Shown here piece after piece: positions 43,344 to 51,963 of a stretch of DNA of 64,000 nucleotides (position 1 is its first letter; the number at the start of each line of letters is the position of its first letter). This DNA comes from Micrococcus sp. 2A. Its GTDB lineage: Bacteria; Actinomycetota; Actinomycetes; Actinomycetales; Micrococcaceae. The stretch is from NCBI RefSeq assembly GCF_039519235.1, contig NZ_CP154351.1:2170001-2234000 (forward strand). Reading direction: 5' to 3'. The notes under the pieces were generated by a model. That model saw only the letters and a list, made by a program, of their open reading frames with translations, searched no databases and was not told where the DNA came from. The position numbers and the translations under genes were made by a program.

Positions 43344-44195
43344 ATGCCCGTGCGCCACCACCCCCAGCCCCTCGTGAGGGACCTGTTCACCGCGGACGCT
43401 CGCGCCGCTCGCGGCGGCCGCCCCGCCGCCGGCATGTTCCTCAGCTCCGGGGACTGCACGGCCGCGGAGATCTGCGCCGGCGCGGGCATGGACTACCTCC
43501 TGATCGACGGCGAGCACGCCCCGCTCTCGCTCGAGACCGTCCTCGCGCAGCTGCGCACGATCGCCGGGTACAGGGTGCCCACCATGGTGCGCGTGCCCGC
43601 CCTCGACGTGGTGCTGGTGAAGCAGTTCCTGGACCTCGGCGCCCAGACCCTGCTCGTGCCGATGGTGGACGACCCCGAGCAGGCTGCCGAGGCCGTGCGG
43701 GCTGTGCGGTATCCGCCGCAGGGGGTGCGCGGCGTCGGGTCGGCGCTGGCGCGGTCGGGGCGCTGGAACCGGATCGAGGGGTACCTGCCGCAGGCGGCGG
43801 ACCACGTCAGCCTGTTCGTGCAGATCGAGACGGCGGCCGGCGTCGAGAACGCCCGGGCCATCGCGGAGGTCGACGGCGTGGACGGTGTGTTCGTGGGCCC
43901 CTCCGACCTGTCCGCGTCGATGGGGCTGCTCGGTCAGCAGGCCCACCCGGACGTGGTGGCCGCTGTGGAGTCGGTGATCGCCGAGGTGAAGACTGCCGGG
44001 AAGGTCGTCGGCGTCAACGCGTTCGTCACGGCCCAGGCGCAGGCCTACGCGGCCGCCGGGGCGGACTTCGTCAACGTGGGGGCCGACGTCGCCCTGCTGG
44101 CCCGTGCCGCCGAGGCCCTCGCTGAGACCTGGTGCCCCGCCCCGGAGGCCGGCGATCCAGGCGACGGCGAGGGCACGCCCCGCGCGTCGTACTGA
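43344..44195 (+). CDS. hpaI: 4-hydroxy-2-oxo-heptanedioate aldolase
   Basis: 283 residues, HpcH/HpaI aldolase. Splits the hydrated intermediate into pyruvate and succinic semialdehyde. [18 protein letters not shown] contains the catalytic His, [12 protein letters not shown] the Glu ligand, [24 protein letters not shown] the Asp ligand and substrate loop. The last ~15 residues ([16 protein letters not shown]) are an extra polar tail. Last gene of the hpaHI pair. Confidence 0.93.
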   Translation: MPVRHHPQPLVRDLFTADARAARGGRPAAGMFLSSGDCTAAEICAGAGMDYLLIDGEHAPLSLETVLAQLRTIAGYRVPTMVRVPALDVVLVKQFLDLGAQTLLVPMVDDPEQAAEAVRAVRYPPQGVRGVGSALARSGRWNRIEGYLPQAADHVSLFVQIETAAGVENARAIAEVDGVDGVFVGPSDLSASMGLLGQQAHPDVVAAVESVIAEVKTAGKVVGVNAFVTAQAQAYAAAGADFVNVGADVALLARAAEALAETWCPAPEAGDPGDGEGTPRASY

Positions 44196-44245
44196 CAGGC
44201 GCTCTGACCGGGCCGGACCCCCGGTCACCGTGCCACCCTGGATCC

Positions 44246-45757
44246 ATGCTCACCCCCGGTTCGAAGACCCCGCGCCTCACCCACCGCTTCGCCGACACGT
44301 TCCCCGAGCTCGCCCTGCCGTGGGAGGCCCAGGAGACGCCCGCGCCTCAGCTGGCCCTGCTCAACAACGAGCTCGCCGAGCTGCTGGGCATGGACGCGGA
44401 GTGGCTCGCCACCGACGACGGCGTCCGGTTCCTCACCGGCGAGCAGCCCGGCCCGGACGCCCGCCCAGTCGCGCAGGCGTACGCGGGGCACCAGTTCGGC
44501 GGCTACTCGCCGCGGCTCGGCGACGGCCGCGCCCTGCTGCTCGGTGAGATCGCCCCGATCCTTCCGGGCGCCGACTCCCCCGCCGCAGCCCGCGCCCTGC
44601 GCGACCTCCATCTGAAGGGGTCCGGCCGCACCCCCTTCGCGCGCGGCAACGCGGACGGCCAGGCCGTCCTCGGCCCCATGCTGCGCGAGTACGTCGTGGC
44701 CGAGGCGATGCACGCCCTCGGCGTGCCGACCACGCGCGCGCTCGCCGTCGTCGCCACGGGCGCCCAGGTGCTGCGCGAGGACCTGCTGCCCGGCGCCGTG
44801 CTCGCGCGCGTCGCCGCCTCCCACCTGCGGGTGGGCACGTTCCAGTACGCGGCGGCGCTCCCGGACGCGGAGGCCTCGAAGGACCTGCTGCGCCGGCTCG
44901 TGGACGAGGCCGTCGCCCGCCACCACCCGCACGCCGCCGACGCCGAGAACCCGGCGCTCGCGCTCTACGAGGCGGCGGTCGGCGCGCAGGCCGAGCTCGT
45001 GGCGCGCTGGATGCTCGTGGGGTTCGTGCACGGCGTGATGAACACGGACAACGTGACGCTCTCGGGCGAGACGATCGACTACGGCCCGTGCGCCTTCATC
45101 GACGCGTTCGACCCCGGCGCCACGTTCTCCTCGATCGACGTGCAGCACCGCTACGCCTTCGGCAACCAGGGCCCCATCGCGGCGTGGAACCTCGCCCGGC
45201 TCGGCGAGACGCTGCTCCCCCTGCTCGACGACGACCCGAACCGGGCCGTGGAGCTCGCCCAGGAGGCCCTCGCCGGGTTCCAGGCCCGGCACCTGGCCGC
45301 GTGGCGCGGCGGGCTGCGGGAGAAGCTGGGGCTGAGCACCGACGTGCCGGACGAGACCGTCACCGAGCTGACCGACCGGCTCTTCGTGCAGCTGACCGAG
45401 GCGAGCACGGACTGGACCTCGTTCTGGTTCCGCCTGGCGGACATGGCCGAGGCCGATGCGGAGGCCGATCGCCTCATCCCGGGCGCCCGCACCCCCGACG
45501 AGGTGGCCGCGTGGCTGCGCGACTGGCGGGCCCTGAGCCCGGACGCCGCCGCGATGCGCCGCGTGAACCCGGTCTACATCCCGCGCAACCACCTGCTGGA
45601 CGCCGCGCTCATGGCGGCCGAGGACGGGGACCTCGCGCCCGTGCGCGAGCTGCTCGAGGCGGTCACGGACCCGTTCGCCCCACGCCCCGGCTTCGAACGG
45701 TACGCGGAGCCGGCCGCGGTGGGCGGCGCCCCGTTCGTCACCTACTGCGGGACCTGA
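44246..45757 (+). CDS. selO: SelO-family protein AMPylase (YdiU)
   Basis: 503 residues. SelO is a pseudokinase-fold enzyme that transfers AMP to protein hydroxyls. [101 protein letters not shown] and [17 protein letters not shown] are the hallmarks. The protein ends YCGT rather than the Cys/Ser-rich end of E. coli YdiU. ATG at 44246. Stops six bases from the convergent reductase gene. Confidence 0.93.
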   Translation: MLTPGSKTPRLTHRFADTFPELALPWEAQETPAPQLALLNNELAELLGMDAEWLATDDGVRFLTGEQPGPDARPVAQAYAGHQFGGYSPRLGDGRALLLGEIAPILPGADSPAAARALRDLHLKGSGRTPFARGNADGQAVLGPMLREYVVAEAMHALGVPTTRALAVVATGAQVLREDLLPGAVLARVAASHLRVGTFQYAAALPDAEASKDLLRRLVDEAVARHHPHAADAENPALALYEAAVGAQAELVARWMLVGFVHGVMNTDNVTLSGETIDYGPCAFIDAFDPGATFSSIDVQHRYAFGNQGPIAAWNLARLGETLLPLLDDDPNRAVELAQEALAGFQARHLAAWRGGLREKLGLSTDVPDETVTELTDRLFVQLTEASTDWTSFWFRLADMAEADAEADRLIPGARTPDEVAAWLRDWRALSPDAAAMRRVNPVYIPRNHLLDAALMAAEDGDLAPVRELLEAVTDPFAPRPGFERYAEPAAVGGAPFVTYCGT

Positions 45758-45763
45758 GCGCCG

Positions 45764-47068
45764 TCACCCGCGCGCGAGAGACCTCACGGGCACCGCCGGA
45801 TCCGCGAGGGCCTCCGGGTCCACCCGGATTGCGCGGTCGATGATCCGCCGCGCCGCCTTCACGGCCATCGGATCGTCCACGGACGCGGCCCCGCGCATCG
45901 TGCCGTCCGCGGCGAGCGCGAAGCTCGCCACCGTCCGGCCCCGCACCTCGCGGTGGACGTGCCGGCCGCCGTCGGGAAGCGCCATGTCCCCCACGGCCTC
46001 GACGTGCGCGCCGTGCCGGTCCGACCAGAACCACGGCGCGCCGGGCGCGGCCGGCTCCTCGCCCATCAGGGCCGCGGCGGCCGCGACGCCCGCCTGCATG
46101 GCCGGCTCCCAGTGCCGCGACGCGGGCCAGGCCGAGTCCCGCAGCCGCGCGACGTCGCCGACGGCGAGGATCCCCGGCACGGACGTCCGGCCCGCGGCGT
46201 CCACCAGCACGCCGTCCGCGGTCTCGATCCCGGCCTTCTCGGCGAGTGCGGTCTCCGGGACGGTGCCCGTGGCCAGCACGACGACGTCGGCGTCCACGGT
46301 GCGGCCGTCCTCGAGATGGACGCGGTGGGCGGTGGGGAGTCCGCCGCCGGGATCGTCCACCGCCTCGTCCGCGTGCTCGATCCGCGCGACGCGCCCGACC
46401 TCCAGCTCGACCCCGTTCTCGGCGTGCATGCGGTGCAGGCGCGCGGTGATCGCCGGTCCGACGGCGGTCAGTGAGGGCGTCTCGGTGCTCGTCACGAGCG
46501 TGACGTCGGCGAAGGCGGCGCGGGCCGACGACGCGGCCTCGGCGCCCGTGAAGCCTCCGCCGATCACCGCCACGCGCGCCCCGAAGTGCAGCCGGGCCAC
46601 GAGGGCGTCCGCGTCGGCGCGGGTGCGCAGGGTGATCAGCCGCGCATCGTCGGCGCCGGGCACCGCCAGCGGGCGCACCCGACCGCCCGTCGCGAGGACC
46701 ACGACGTCCGCCTCCCGGGCCTCCCCCGTGTTCAGCCGCACGCGGTGCCGCGCGTCCGCACCGCCGGGCTCGAGCGCCTCAGCCCGCGCGGTCACGACCT
46801 CCACTCCGTGCTCGGCGAACCACGACGGCGGGGCGAGGAGCAGCCGGGGCCCGTCCGTCTCCCCGGTCAGGTAGTCCTTGGACAGCGGCGGTCGGTCGTA
46901 GGGCAGGCCCTCGGGGTCCGCGATCGTCAGCGCGCCCGCGAAACCGCGACGGCGCAGCTCGCGCACCAGAGAGAACCCGGCCAGCCCGCCGCCGAGCACG
47001 AGCACGGAGGCGGAAGCCCCGCCGGGAGCCCCGCCGTCGTCCGCCACAGGCACGAGGCCCGCGCTCAT
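45764..47068 (-). CDS. NAD(P)H:ferredoxin reductase (Rieske oxygenase type)
   Basis: 434 residues. FAD motif SVLVLGGGLAGFSLVRELRRRG, DRPPLSKDYL, NAD motif VAVIGGGFTGAEAASSARAAFADVTLVT, then ILAVGDVA and a C-terminal reductase domain (WFWSDRHGAHVEAVGD). This is the class that reduces Rieske ferredoxins of aromatic dioxygenases or P450 systems. The ATG at 47068 overlaps the stop of the Rieske ferredoxin gene, so the two proteins are certainly a pair. No oxygenase subunit lies nearby. Confidence 0.88.
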   Translation of the reverse strand: MSAGLVPVADDGGAPGGASASVLVLGGGLAGFSLVRELRRRGFAGALTIADPEGLPYDRPPLSKDYLTGETDGPRLLLAPPSWFAEHGVEVVTARAEALEPGGADARHRVRLNTGEAREADVVVLATGGRVRPLAVPGADDARLITLRTRADADALVARLHFGARVAVIGGGFTGAEAASSARAAFADVTLVTSTETPSLTAVGPAITARLHRMHAENGVELEVGRVARIEHADEAVDDPGGGLPTAHRVHLEDGRTVDADVVVLATGTVPETALAEKAGIETADGVLVDAAGRTSVPGILAVGDVARLRDSAWPASRHWEPAMQAGVAAAAALMGEEPAAPGAPWFWSDRHGAHVEAVGDMALPDGGRHVHREVRGRTVASFALAADGTMRGAASVDDPMAVKAARRIIDRAIRVDPEALADPAVPVRSLARG

Positions 47069-47394
47069 TCGCCCGGCGTCAGGTAGAGCTGACCGTCCCG
47101 CGCCTCCACCGCATGCGTGCCGACCGGCTTCGTGGCCGGCAGGCACAGCGCCTCGCCGGACCTGAGGCAGAACTCGGCGGAGTGCAGCGGGCACTCGACC
47201 TTCGTCCCCTCGAGCCACCCCTCGGCCAGGGATGCGTCCTCGTGGGTGCAGGTGTCGTCGATCGCGTAGAACGCGCCGTCCTCGGCGTGGAACACCGCGA
47301 CGTCGTCGCGCGTGCCCGCCGTCTGCGCCGGGATCACGCGGGACTCGCCCTCCGGGATGTCCGCCGCCGCGCCGATGTGGATGGGCTCCGCCAT
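47065..47394 (-). CDS. Rieske-type [2Fe-2S] ferredoxin
   Basis: 109 residues with the two cluster motifs CTHEDASL (Cys-x-His) and CPLHSAEF (Cys-x2-His). It is the soluble electron carrier type found with ring-hydroxylating dioxygenases. ATG at 47394. Co-translated with the reductase gene that follows. Confidence 0.9.
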   Translation of the reverse strand: MAEPIHIGAAADIPEGESRVIPAQTAGTRDDVAVFHAEDGAFYAIDDTCTHEDASLAEGWLEGTKVECPLHSAEFCLRSGEALCLPATKPVGTHAVEARDGQLYLTPGE

Positions 47395-47544
47395 GTGCTG
47401 CCTCCGTGCTCCGCCGGCGCTCGCCGGCTCCTTCAGGGTCTGCACGCCACGGTATCGCGCGGGCGTCAGAGGACCTCGACAGCGCGCACCGTCCCGTCCG
47501 CGCAGCGCCTCGAGCGGGGCGGGGGCGGCGGCCATGTCCTCGTC

Positions 47545-47758
47545 CGAACGGACGGGGACGTTCAGGAGCACCCAGAGCAGCGCCGTCGTGACCAGGATGA
47601 TCGAGGTGACCTTGCGCAGGCAGCCCTTCGCCGAGGCCCACATGGAGGTGAGCACGGTGCGGGCACGCGCATCGCGATCAGCAGCACGTAGACCGGCAGG
47701 CTCGGCCGGTCACGTCGCGCTCGCGCAGCGCGCGGGTCACGGGGAGAAGGAGGGCCAT
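47545..47758 (-). pseudogene. Possible remnant of a small membrane-protein gene
   Basis: The ~500 bases between the Rieske gene and hisC hold no intact gene. On the minus strand an ATG at 47758 begins MALLLPVTRALRERD, a second frame continues SLPVYVLLIAMRV and a third gives VTSIILVTTALLWVLLNVPV. Joined by two frameshifts these make a plausible membrane protein of about 90 residues. The rest of the gap shows nothing I can support. Low confidence, because GC-rich sequence readily gives protein-like reading in wrong frames. Confidence 0.25.
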
Positions 47759-47896
47759 GGGGTCCGCGCCTGGGGTGCCGTGCCCCGGACCGGCGGTCCG
47801 GGACGCTCGGTGCCGTCACCGGAATTGCGTCTGACGGGCGTGAGCTACGGGGGGCCTTACTCCCCTCGGCGGCGACGCGCACCTCCCCCGATCGAC

Positions 47897-49027
47897 TCAG
47901 GACCGGAACGCGCGCGCCACCTCGAGGAAGCGGTCGTTGGCCTCGACCTCACCCATCGTGACGCGGACGCCCTCGCCCGCGAACGCCCGCACCGAGAGCG
48001 CTCGGGCCTGGGCTGCCTCGGCGAACGCGGCGGTCTGATCACCCAGCGGCAGCCACACGAAGTTGGCCTGGGTCTCGGGCACGTCCCAGCCGGCCTCCTG
48101 CAGCGCGGCGACGACGCGCACGCGCTCGTCCACCACGGTCTGCACGTGGCCGAGGACCTCGTCCAGGTGCTCGAGCGAGGCGACGGCGGCCTGCTCGGCG
48201 AGCGTGGAGACGGCGAAGGGCACGGCCACCGTGCGCAGCGCGGAGGTGATCTCCGGGTGGGACACGGAGTAGCCGACACGGAGGTTGGCCAGGCCGTGGG
48301 CCTTGGAGAAGGTGCGCAGCACCACCACGTTGCGGTGCTTCCGGTACATCTCCAGGCCCTTGACGGCGTCCTCGTCCCGGATGAACTCCACGTAGGCCTC
48401 GTCGATCACCACGAGGATGTGGGAGGGCACCTTCGCCAGGAAGTCCTCCACCTCGGCCGTGGTGAGCGCCGGGCCGGTGGGGTTGTTCGGGGTGCACAGC
48501 AGGATCACGCGCGTGCGGTCCGTGATGGCGTCCAGCATGGCCGGCAGGTCGTGTCGGTGGTCCGCGGTGAGCGGCACCATGACGTCCTTCGCGCCGGCGC
48601 TGCGGGCCACGATCGGGTAGGCCTCGAAGGAGCGCCACGCGAAGATCACCTCGTCCGGCTCGGTGCCCTCCCCCTCGCCCGCGAAGGCGGTGATGATCTG
48701 GGACAGCGCGCCCAGCGAGCCGGCGCCGGTGACGATGTCCTCGGCCGGGACGTCCAGGTGGGGGGCCAGCTTCTCACGCAGCTCCGTGGCGAGCGGGTCC
48801 GGGTAGCGGCACAGCAGGCTCGGGGCGCCCTCGACGCCGGTCACGATCTCGTGCACGCGCTCCACGACGCCCGGCACCGGGGCGAACGGGTTCTCGTTCG
48901 AGGAGAGCTTGTAGGGGGCGAGTCCGGGGACGGCCACGGGCGGCTTGCCGGCCGCGTACGGCGGCAGCTTGCCGACCTTGGCGTGGGCGCGGACGACGGC
49001 GGGGCTGGGCTGAGCGGAGTCGGTCAT
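47897..49027 (-). CDS. hisC: HisC/Pat-type aminotransferase
   Basis: 376 residues, fold type I. YKLSSNENPFAPVPGVVERV, RYPDPLATELREKLA, CTPNNPTGPALT, VVIDEAYVEF and the PLP lysine in RTFSKAHGLANLRVGYSV. Family members convert histidinol phosphate or aromatic amino acids (Pat). No histidine genes are nearby, and the adjacent hydroxylase and aromatic-acid genes make an aromatic aminotransferase role equally possible. ATG at 49027. Confidence 0.85.
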   Translation of the reverse strand: MTDSAQPSPAVVRAHAKVGKLPPYAAGKPPVAVPGLAPYKLSSNENPFAPVPGVVERVHEIVTGVEGAPSLLCRYPDPLATELREKLAPHLDVPAEDIVTGAGSLGALSQIITAFAGEGEGTEPDEVIFAWRSFEAYPIVARSAGAKDVMVPLTADHRHDLPAMLDAITDRTRVILLCTPNNPTGPALTTAEVEDFLAKVPSHILVVIDEAYVEFIRDEDAVKGLEMYRKHRNVVVLRTFSKAHGLANLRVGYSVSHPEITSALRTVAVPFAVSTLAEQAAVASLEHLDEVLGHVQTVVDERVRVVAALQEAGWDVPETQANFVWLPLGDQTAAFAEAAQARALSVRAFAGEGVRVTMGEVEANDRFLEVARAFRS

Positions 49028-49057
49028 GTGGCACAGGATACGGCGGTGACGAGGCTC

Positions 49058-49828
49058 TCAGCCGTCGCCGAGGGCGGCCGCCACCCGCTGAGCGGCGGCG
49101 GACAGGCGGGCCCCGATCGCCTCGAGGTCCTCCGCCCGGGTCGCGAAGACGACGGCGAGCGCCGCCGGGAACTGGCCCCGCACCGCGAGCGGCACGGCCA
49201 CCGAGGACACGCCGGTGATCACCTCGTCGCGGCTCGAGGCCCAGCCGCGCGCGCGGGCGCCGGCGACCTCCGGACGTTCGGCGCCGTCGTCGTGCGGGCC
49301 CACCCCCTGCCCGCCCTCGGCGCGGCGGTCGCGCTGGGCGGCCCACTCCGCCTCCGGCATGGCGGCCGCGAGGGCGATGCCCGGCGCGCCGACCCCCAGC
49401 GGGTGGCGCGTGCCCGGCCGCTGGGTCACGAGGTTGCCGCGCGGGGGCTCCACCGTGGCGAGGGTGAGGCAGTCCGCGCCGTCCCAGACCACGAGGAAGG
49501 CGGTCATGTGGAGGTCGGCCGAGACGGAGGTGAGCTCGGGCAGGGCCGCGGCGCGCAGGTCCGGCTCCACCCGGCCCGCAAGCACCGCGAGGCCCGGGGC
49601 GACGAGGACGCGGCCGGCGTCGTCCCGGCGCAGGAGGCCGTGCTCCTCGAAGGTGCGGAGCATGCGGTAGGCCACCGAGCGGTGGACGCCGAGGCCCTCT
49701 GCGAGCTCGGCGATGGTGGGCGGCGTGGGCGCCTCGGCCACGGCCTCGAGCATCGTGAGCGCACGGGAGAGGGTCTGCGACGGCGCCTCGGCGCGCACGG
49801 GGCGGGAGCGGGACGTCTCGGGGGGCAT
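49058..49828 (-). CDS. IclR-family regulator
   Basis: 256 residues: winged helix at about 18-80 (LSRALTMLEAVAEAPTPPTIAELAEGLGVHRSVAYRMLRTFEEHGLLRRD) and the IclR effector domain (LVTQRPGTRHPLGVGAPGIALAAAMPEAEW, GVSSVAVPLAVRGQFPAALAVVFA). An insert of about 20 residues (DRRAEGGQGVGPHDDGAERP) interrupts the effector domain. Divergent from the flavoprotein hydroxylase, whose leader holds two IclR-type palindromes, so it almost certainly controls that gene and itself. Confidence 0.87.
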   Translation of the reverse strand: MPPETSRSRPVRAEAPSQTLSRALTMLEAVAEAPTPPTIAELAEGLGVHRSVAYRMLRTFEEHGLLRRDDAGRVLVAPGLAVLAGRVEPDLRAAALPELTSVSADLHMTAFLVVWDGADCLTLATVEPPRGNLVTQRPGTRHPLGVGAPGIALAAAMPEAEWAAQRDRRAEGGQGVGPHDDGAERPEVAGARARGWASSRDEVITGVSSVAVPLAVRGQFPAALAVVFATRAEDLEAIGARLSAAAQRVAAALGDG

Positions 49829-49921
49829 CGTGCGCTCCTTCGCTCAACGGGGCCGGGCGGAACGGGGTGGACGGACCGCGCCGGGGCACACCGGACGGCG
49901 TGTGGGCGCCCCCACGCGGGG

Positions 49922-49950
49922 TTGTGAAGCCGGTCACGCCCGCGTACAGT
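49922..49950 (+). promoter_or_regulatory. Promoter of the flavoprotein hydroxylase
   Basis: TTGTGA (49922-49927) and TACAGT (49945-49950) with a 17-base spacer. The predicted start is about 49957, just before the tandem operators. Confidence 0.6.
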
Positions 49951-49963
49951 CTGCCACAGGCGT

Positions 49964-49998
49964 GTTCCCTCTGGGAACGACGCGTTCTCTGAGCGAAC
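49964..49998. promoter_or_regulatory. Tandem IclR-type operators
   Basis: GTTCCCTCTGGGAAC (49964-49978) is a perfect palindrome around three bases; GTTCTCTGAGCGAAC (49984-49998) keeps the GTTC/GAAC ends. Centre-to-centre distance is 20 bp, two helical turns, as expected for two IclR dimers on one DNA face. They lie right after the predicted transcription start. Confidence 0.75.
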
Positions 49999-50039
49999 AG
50001 GCGCCGGGTGCCATCCTCGGCCGCAGCGAAAGGTCTCCC

Positions 50040-51953
50040 ATGCTGTTCCACCACCACGGCTACGTCTCCACCGATCCCCGCGTCCAGCCCGCCGCCGGCA
50101 CGGGCCTCACCCGCCCCGCCGAGCTGCCGGACGAGATGGACGTGCTGATCGTCGGCACGGGCCCCGCCGGCATGATCGCCGCGGCCCAGCTCGCGATGTT
50201 CCCGGACGTCCACGCCCGCATCATCGAGCGCCGCCCGCACCGCCTCGAGATCGGCCAGGCCGACGGCATCCAGGCCCGCTCCGTGGAGACCTTCCAGGCG
50301 TTCGGATTCGCGAACCAGATCATCGACGAGGCCTTCGACCTCACCTCGATGGCCTTCTGGAACCCGGACCCCGAGAACCCGGCGGACATCGTCCGCACCC
50401 AGCTCGCCGAGGACGACCCGGAGGGCGTCTCCGAGTTCCCGCACCTGATCGTGAACCAGGCGCGCATCCTGGACTGGTTCGCCGAGTTCATGATGAACGC
50501 CCCGGCCCGCATGGCCCCTGACTACGGCTGGGCCTTCGAGTCCCTCGACGACTCCGGCACCGGCGCGCACCCCGTCTCCGTGACCCTGCGCCGCACGATG
50601 GACGCCGAGGGCAACGCTCTGGAGAACCCGGAGGACGGCGAGCTGCGCACCGTGCGCGCGACGTACGTGGTGGGCGCGGACGGCGCCGCCTCGCGCGTGC
50701 GCAAGGCGATCGGCCACTCCCTCTCCGGCGACGCCGCCAACCACGCGTGGGGCGTCATGGACGTCCTCGCGGACACCGACTTCCCGGACATCCGCACGAA
50801 GTGCTCGATCCACTCGCAGGCCGGCTCGATCCTCCACATCCCCCGCGAGGGCGGGCACCTGTTCCGCATGTACGTGGACCTGGGGGTGGTGCCGGAGGGC
50901 GACGGCCACACCATCCGCAAGACCCCGCTCGAGGAGGTCATCAAGCGCGCCCAGGCGATCCTCCACCCCTACCGCCTCGACGTGAAGGAGACCGCCTGGC
51001 ACTCGGTGTACGAGGTCGGCCACCGCCTGACCTCGGGCTTCGACAACCGCGAGCGCGTGGGCCAGCCCACCGTGTTCCTGCTCGGCGACGCCTGCCACAC
51101 CCACTCCGCGAAGGCCGGCCAGGGCATGAATGTGTCCATGCAGGACGGCTGGAACCTGGGCTGGAAGCTCGGCCACGTCCTCTCCGGCCGCGCACCCCAG
51201 GAGCTGCTCGCCACCTACGCGGACGAGCGCAAGGACATCGCCAAGAACCTGATCGACTTCGACAAGGAGTGGTCCACGCTCATGGCGAAGCCCGTCTCCG
51301 AGCTGGGTGATCCGAACTACGTGGCGGAGTTCTACACGAAGACCGCTGAGTTCCCTGCGGGCTTCATGACCCAGTACCAGCCGTCCATGCTGACCTCGGG
51401 CACCGCGCACCAGGACCTGGCATCCGGCTTCCCTGTGGGCAAGCGCTTCAAGTCCGCCCTCGTGGAGCGCTCATGCGACACCAACGTGAAGCACCTGGGC
51501 CACCTGCACCGCGCGGACGGCCGCTGGCGCGTCTACGTGTTCGCGGACTCCGCGTCCCCCCGTTCAGCGGACTCGCAGGCGGCCGCCTGGGCCCGGGCGA
51601 TCGCGGAGGACCCGCAGTCCTTCCGCAACCGCTTCACCCCGCCCGGCGCGCCCGAGGACACCGTGTTCGACGTCAAGGTCGTGTACCAGCAGCAGCAGTC
51701 CGAGTTCGACTGGACCGACGCGCCCGCCGTGTTCGTGCCGACCACGGGCCCGCTCGGCCTGCGGGACCTGAACAACGTGTTCGCCACGTGCCGGCCCAAG
51801 CACGGCGAGGACGTCTTCGAGGCGCGCGGCATCAGCCGCGACGGCGCCGTCGTGGTCGTCCGCCCGGACCACTACGTGTCCGGCGTCTTCCCGCTGGACG
51901 CCCCCGCGATGGTGAACGAGTTCTTCGCGGGCGTGCTGTCCGACCGGGCCTGA
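50040..51953 (+). CDS. FAD-dependent phenolic-acid hydroxylase (MobA / phenol 2-monooxygenase-like)
   Basis: 637 residues, the length of 3-hydroxybenzoate 4-monooxygenase (MobA). FAD/NADPH motifs VLIVGTGPAGMIAAAQLAM, VVGADGAASRVRKAIGHSL and GQPTVFLLGDACHTHSAKAGQGMNVSMQDGWNLGWKL; the C-terminal ~200 residues form the thioredoxin-like domain of phenol hydroxylases (FKSALVERSCDTNVKHLGHLHRADGRWRVYVFAD, VVVRPDHYVSGVFPLD). It adds a hydroxyl group to a phenolic substrate. In this context the substrate may be 3-hydroxybenzoate or a hydroxyphenylacetate, which would feed the hpa cluster; sequence alone cannot decide. ATG at 50040. Confidence 0.85.
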   Translation: MLFHHHGYVSTDPRVQPAAGTGLTRPAELPDEMDVLIVGTGPAGMIAAAQLAMFPDVHARIIERRPHRLEIGQADGIQARSVETFQAFGFANQIIDEAFDLTSMAFWNPDPENPADIVRTQLAEDDPEGVSEFPHLIVNQARILDWFAEFMMNAPARMAPDYGWAFESLDDSGTGAHPVSVTLRRTMDAEGNALENPEDGELRTVRATYVVGADGAASRVRKAIGHSLSGDAANHAWGVMDVLADTDFPDIRTKCSIHSQAGSILHIPREGGHLFRMYVDLGVVPEGDGHTIRKTPLEEVIKRAQAILHPYRLDVKETAWHSVYEVGHRLTSGFDNRERVGQPTVFLLGDACHTHSAKAGQGMNVSMQDGWNLGWKLGHVLSGRAPQELLATYADERKDIAKNLIDFDKEWSTLMAKPVSELGDPNYVAEFYTKTAEFPAGFMTQYQPSMLTSGTAHQDLASGFPVGKRFKSALVERSCDTNVKHLGHLHRADGRWRVYVFADSASPRSADSQAAAWARAIAEDPQSFRNRFTPPGAPEDTVFDVKVVYQQQQSEFDWTDAPAVFVPTTGPLGLRDLNNVFATCRPKHGEDVFEARGISRDGAVVVVRPDHYVSGVFPLDAPAMVNEFFAGVLSDRA

Positions 51954-51963
51954 CCCGACCGGC

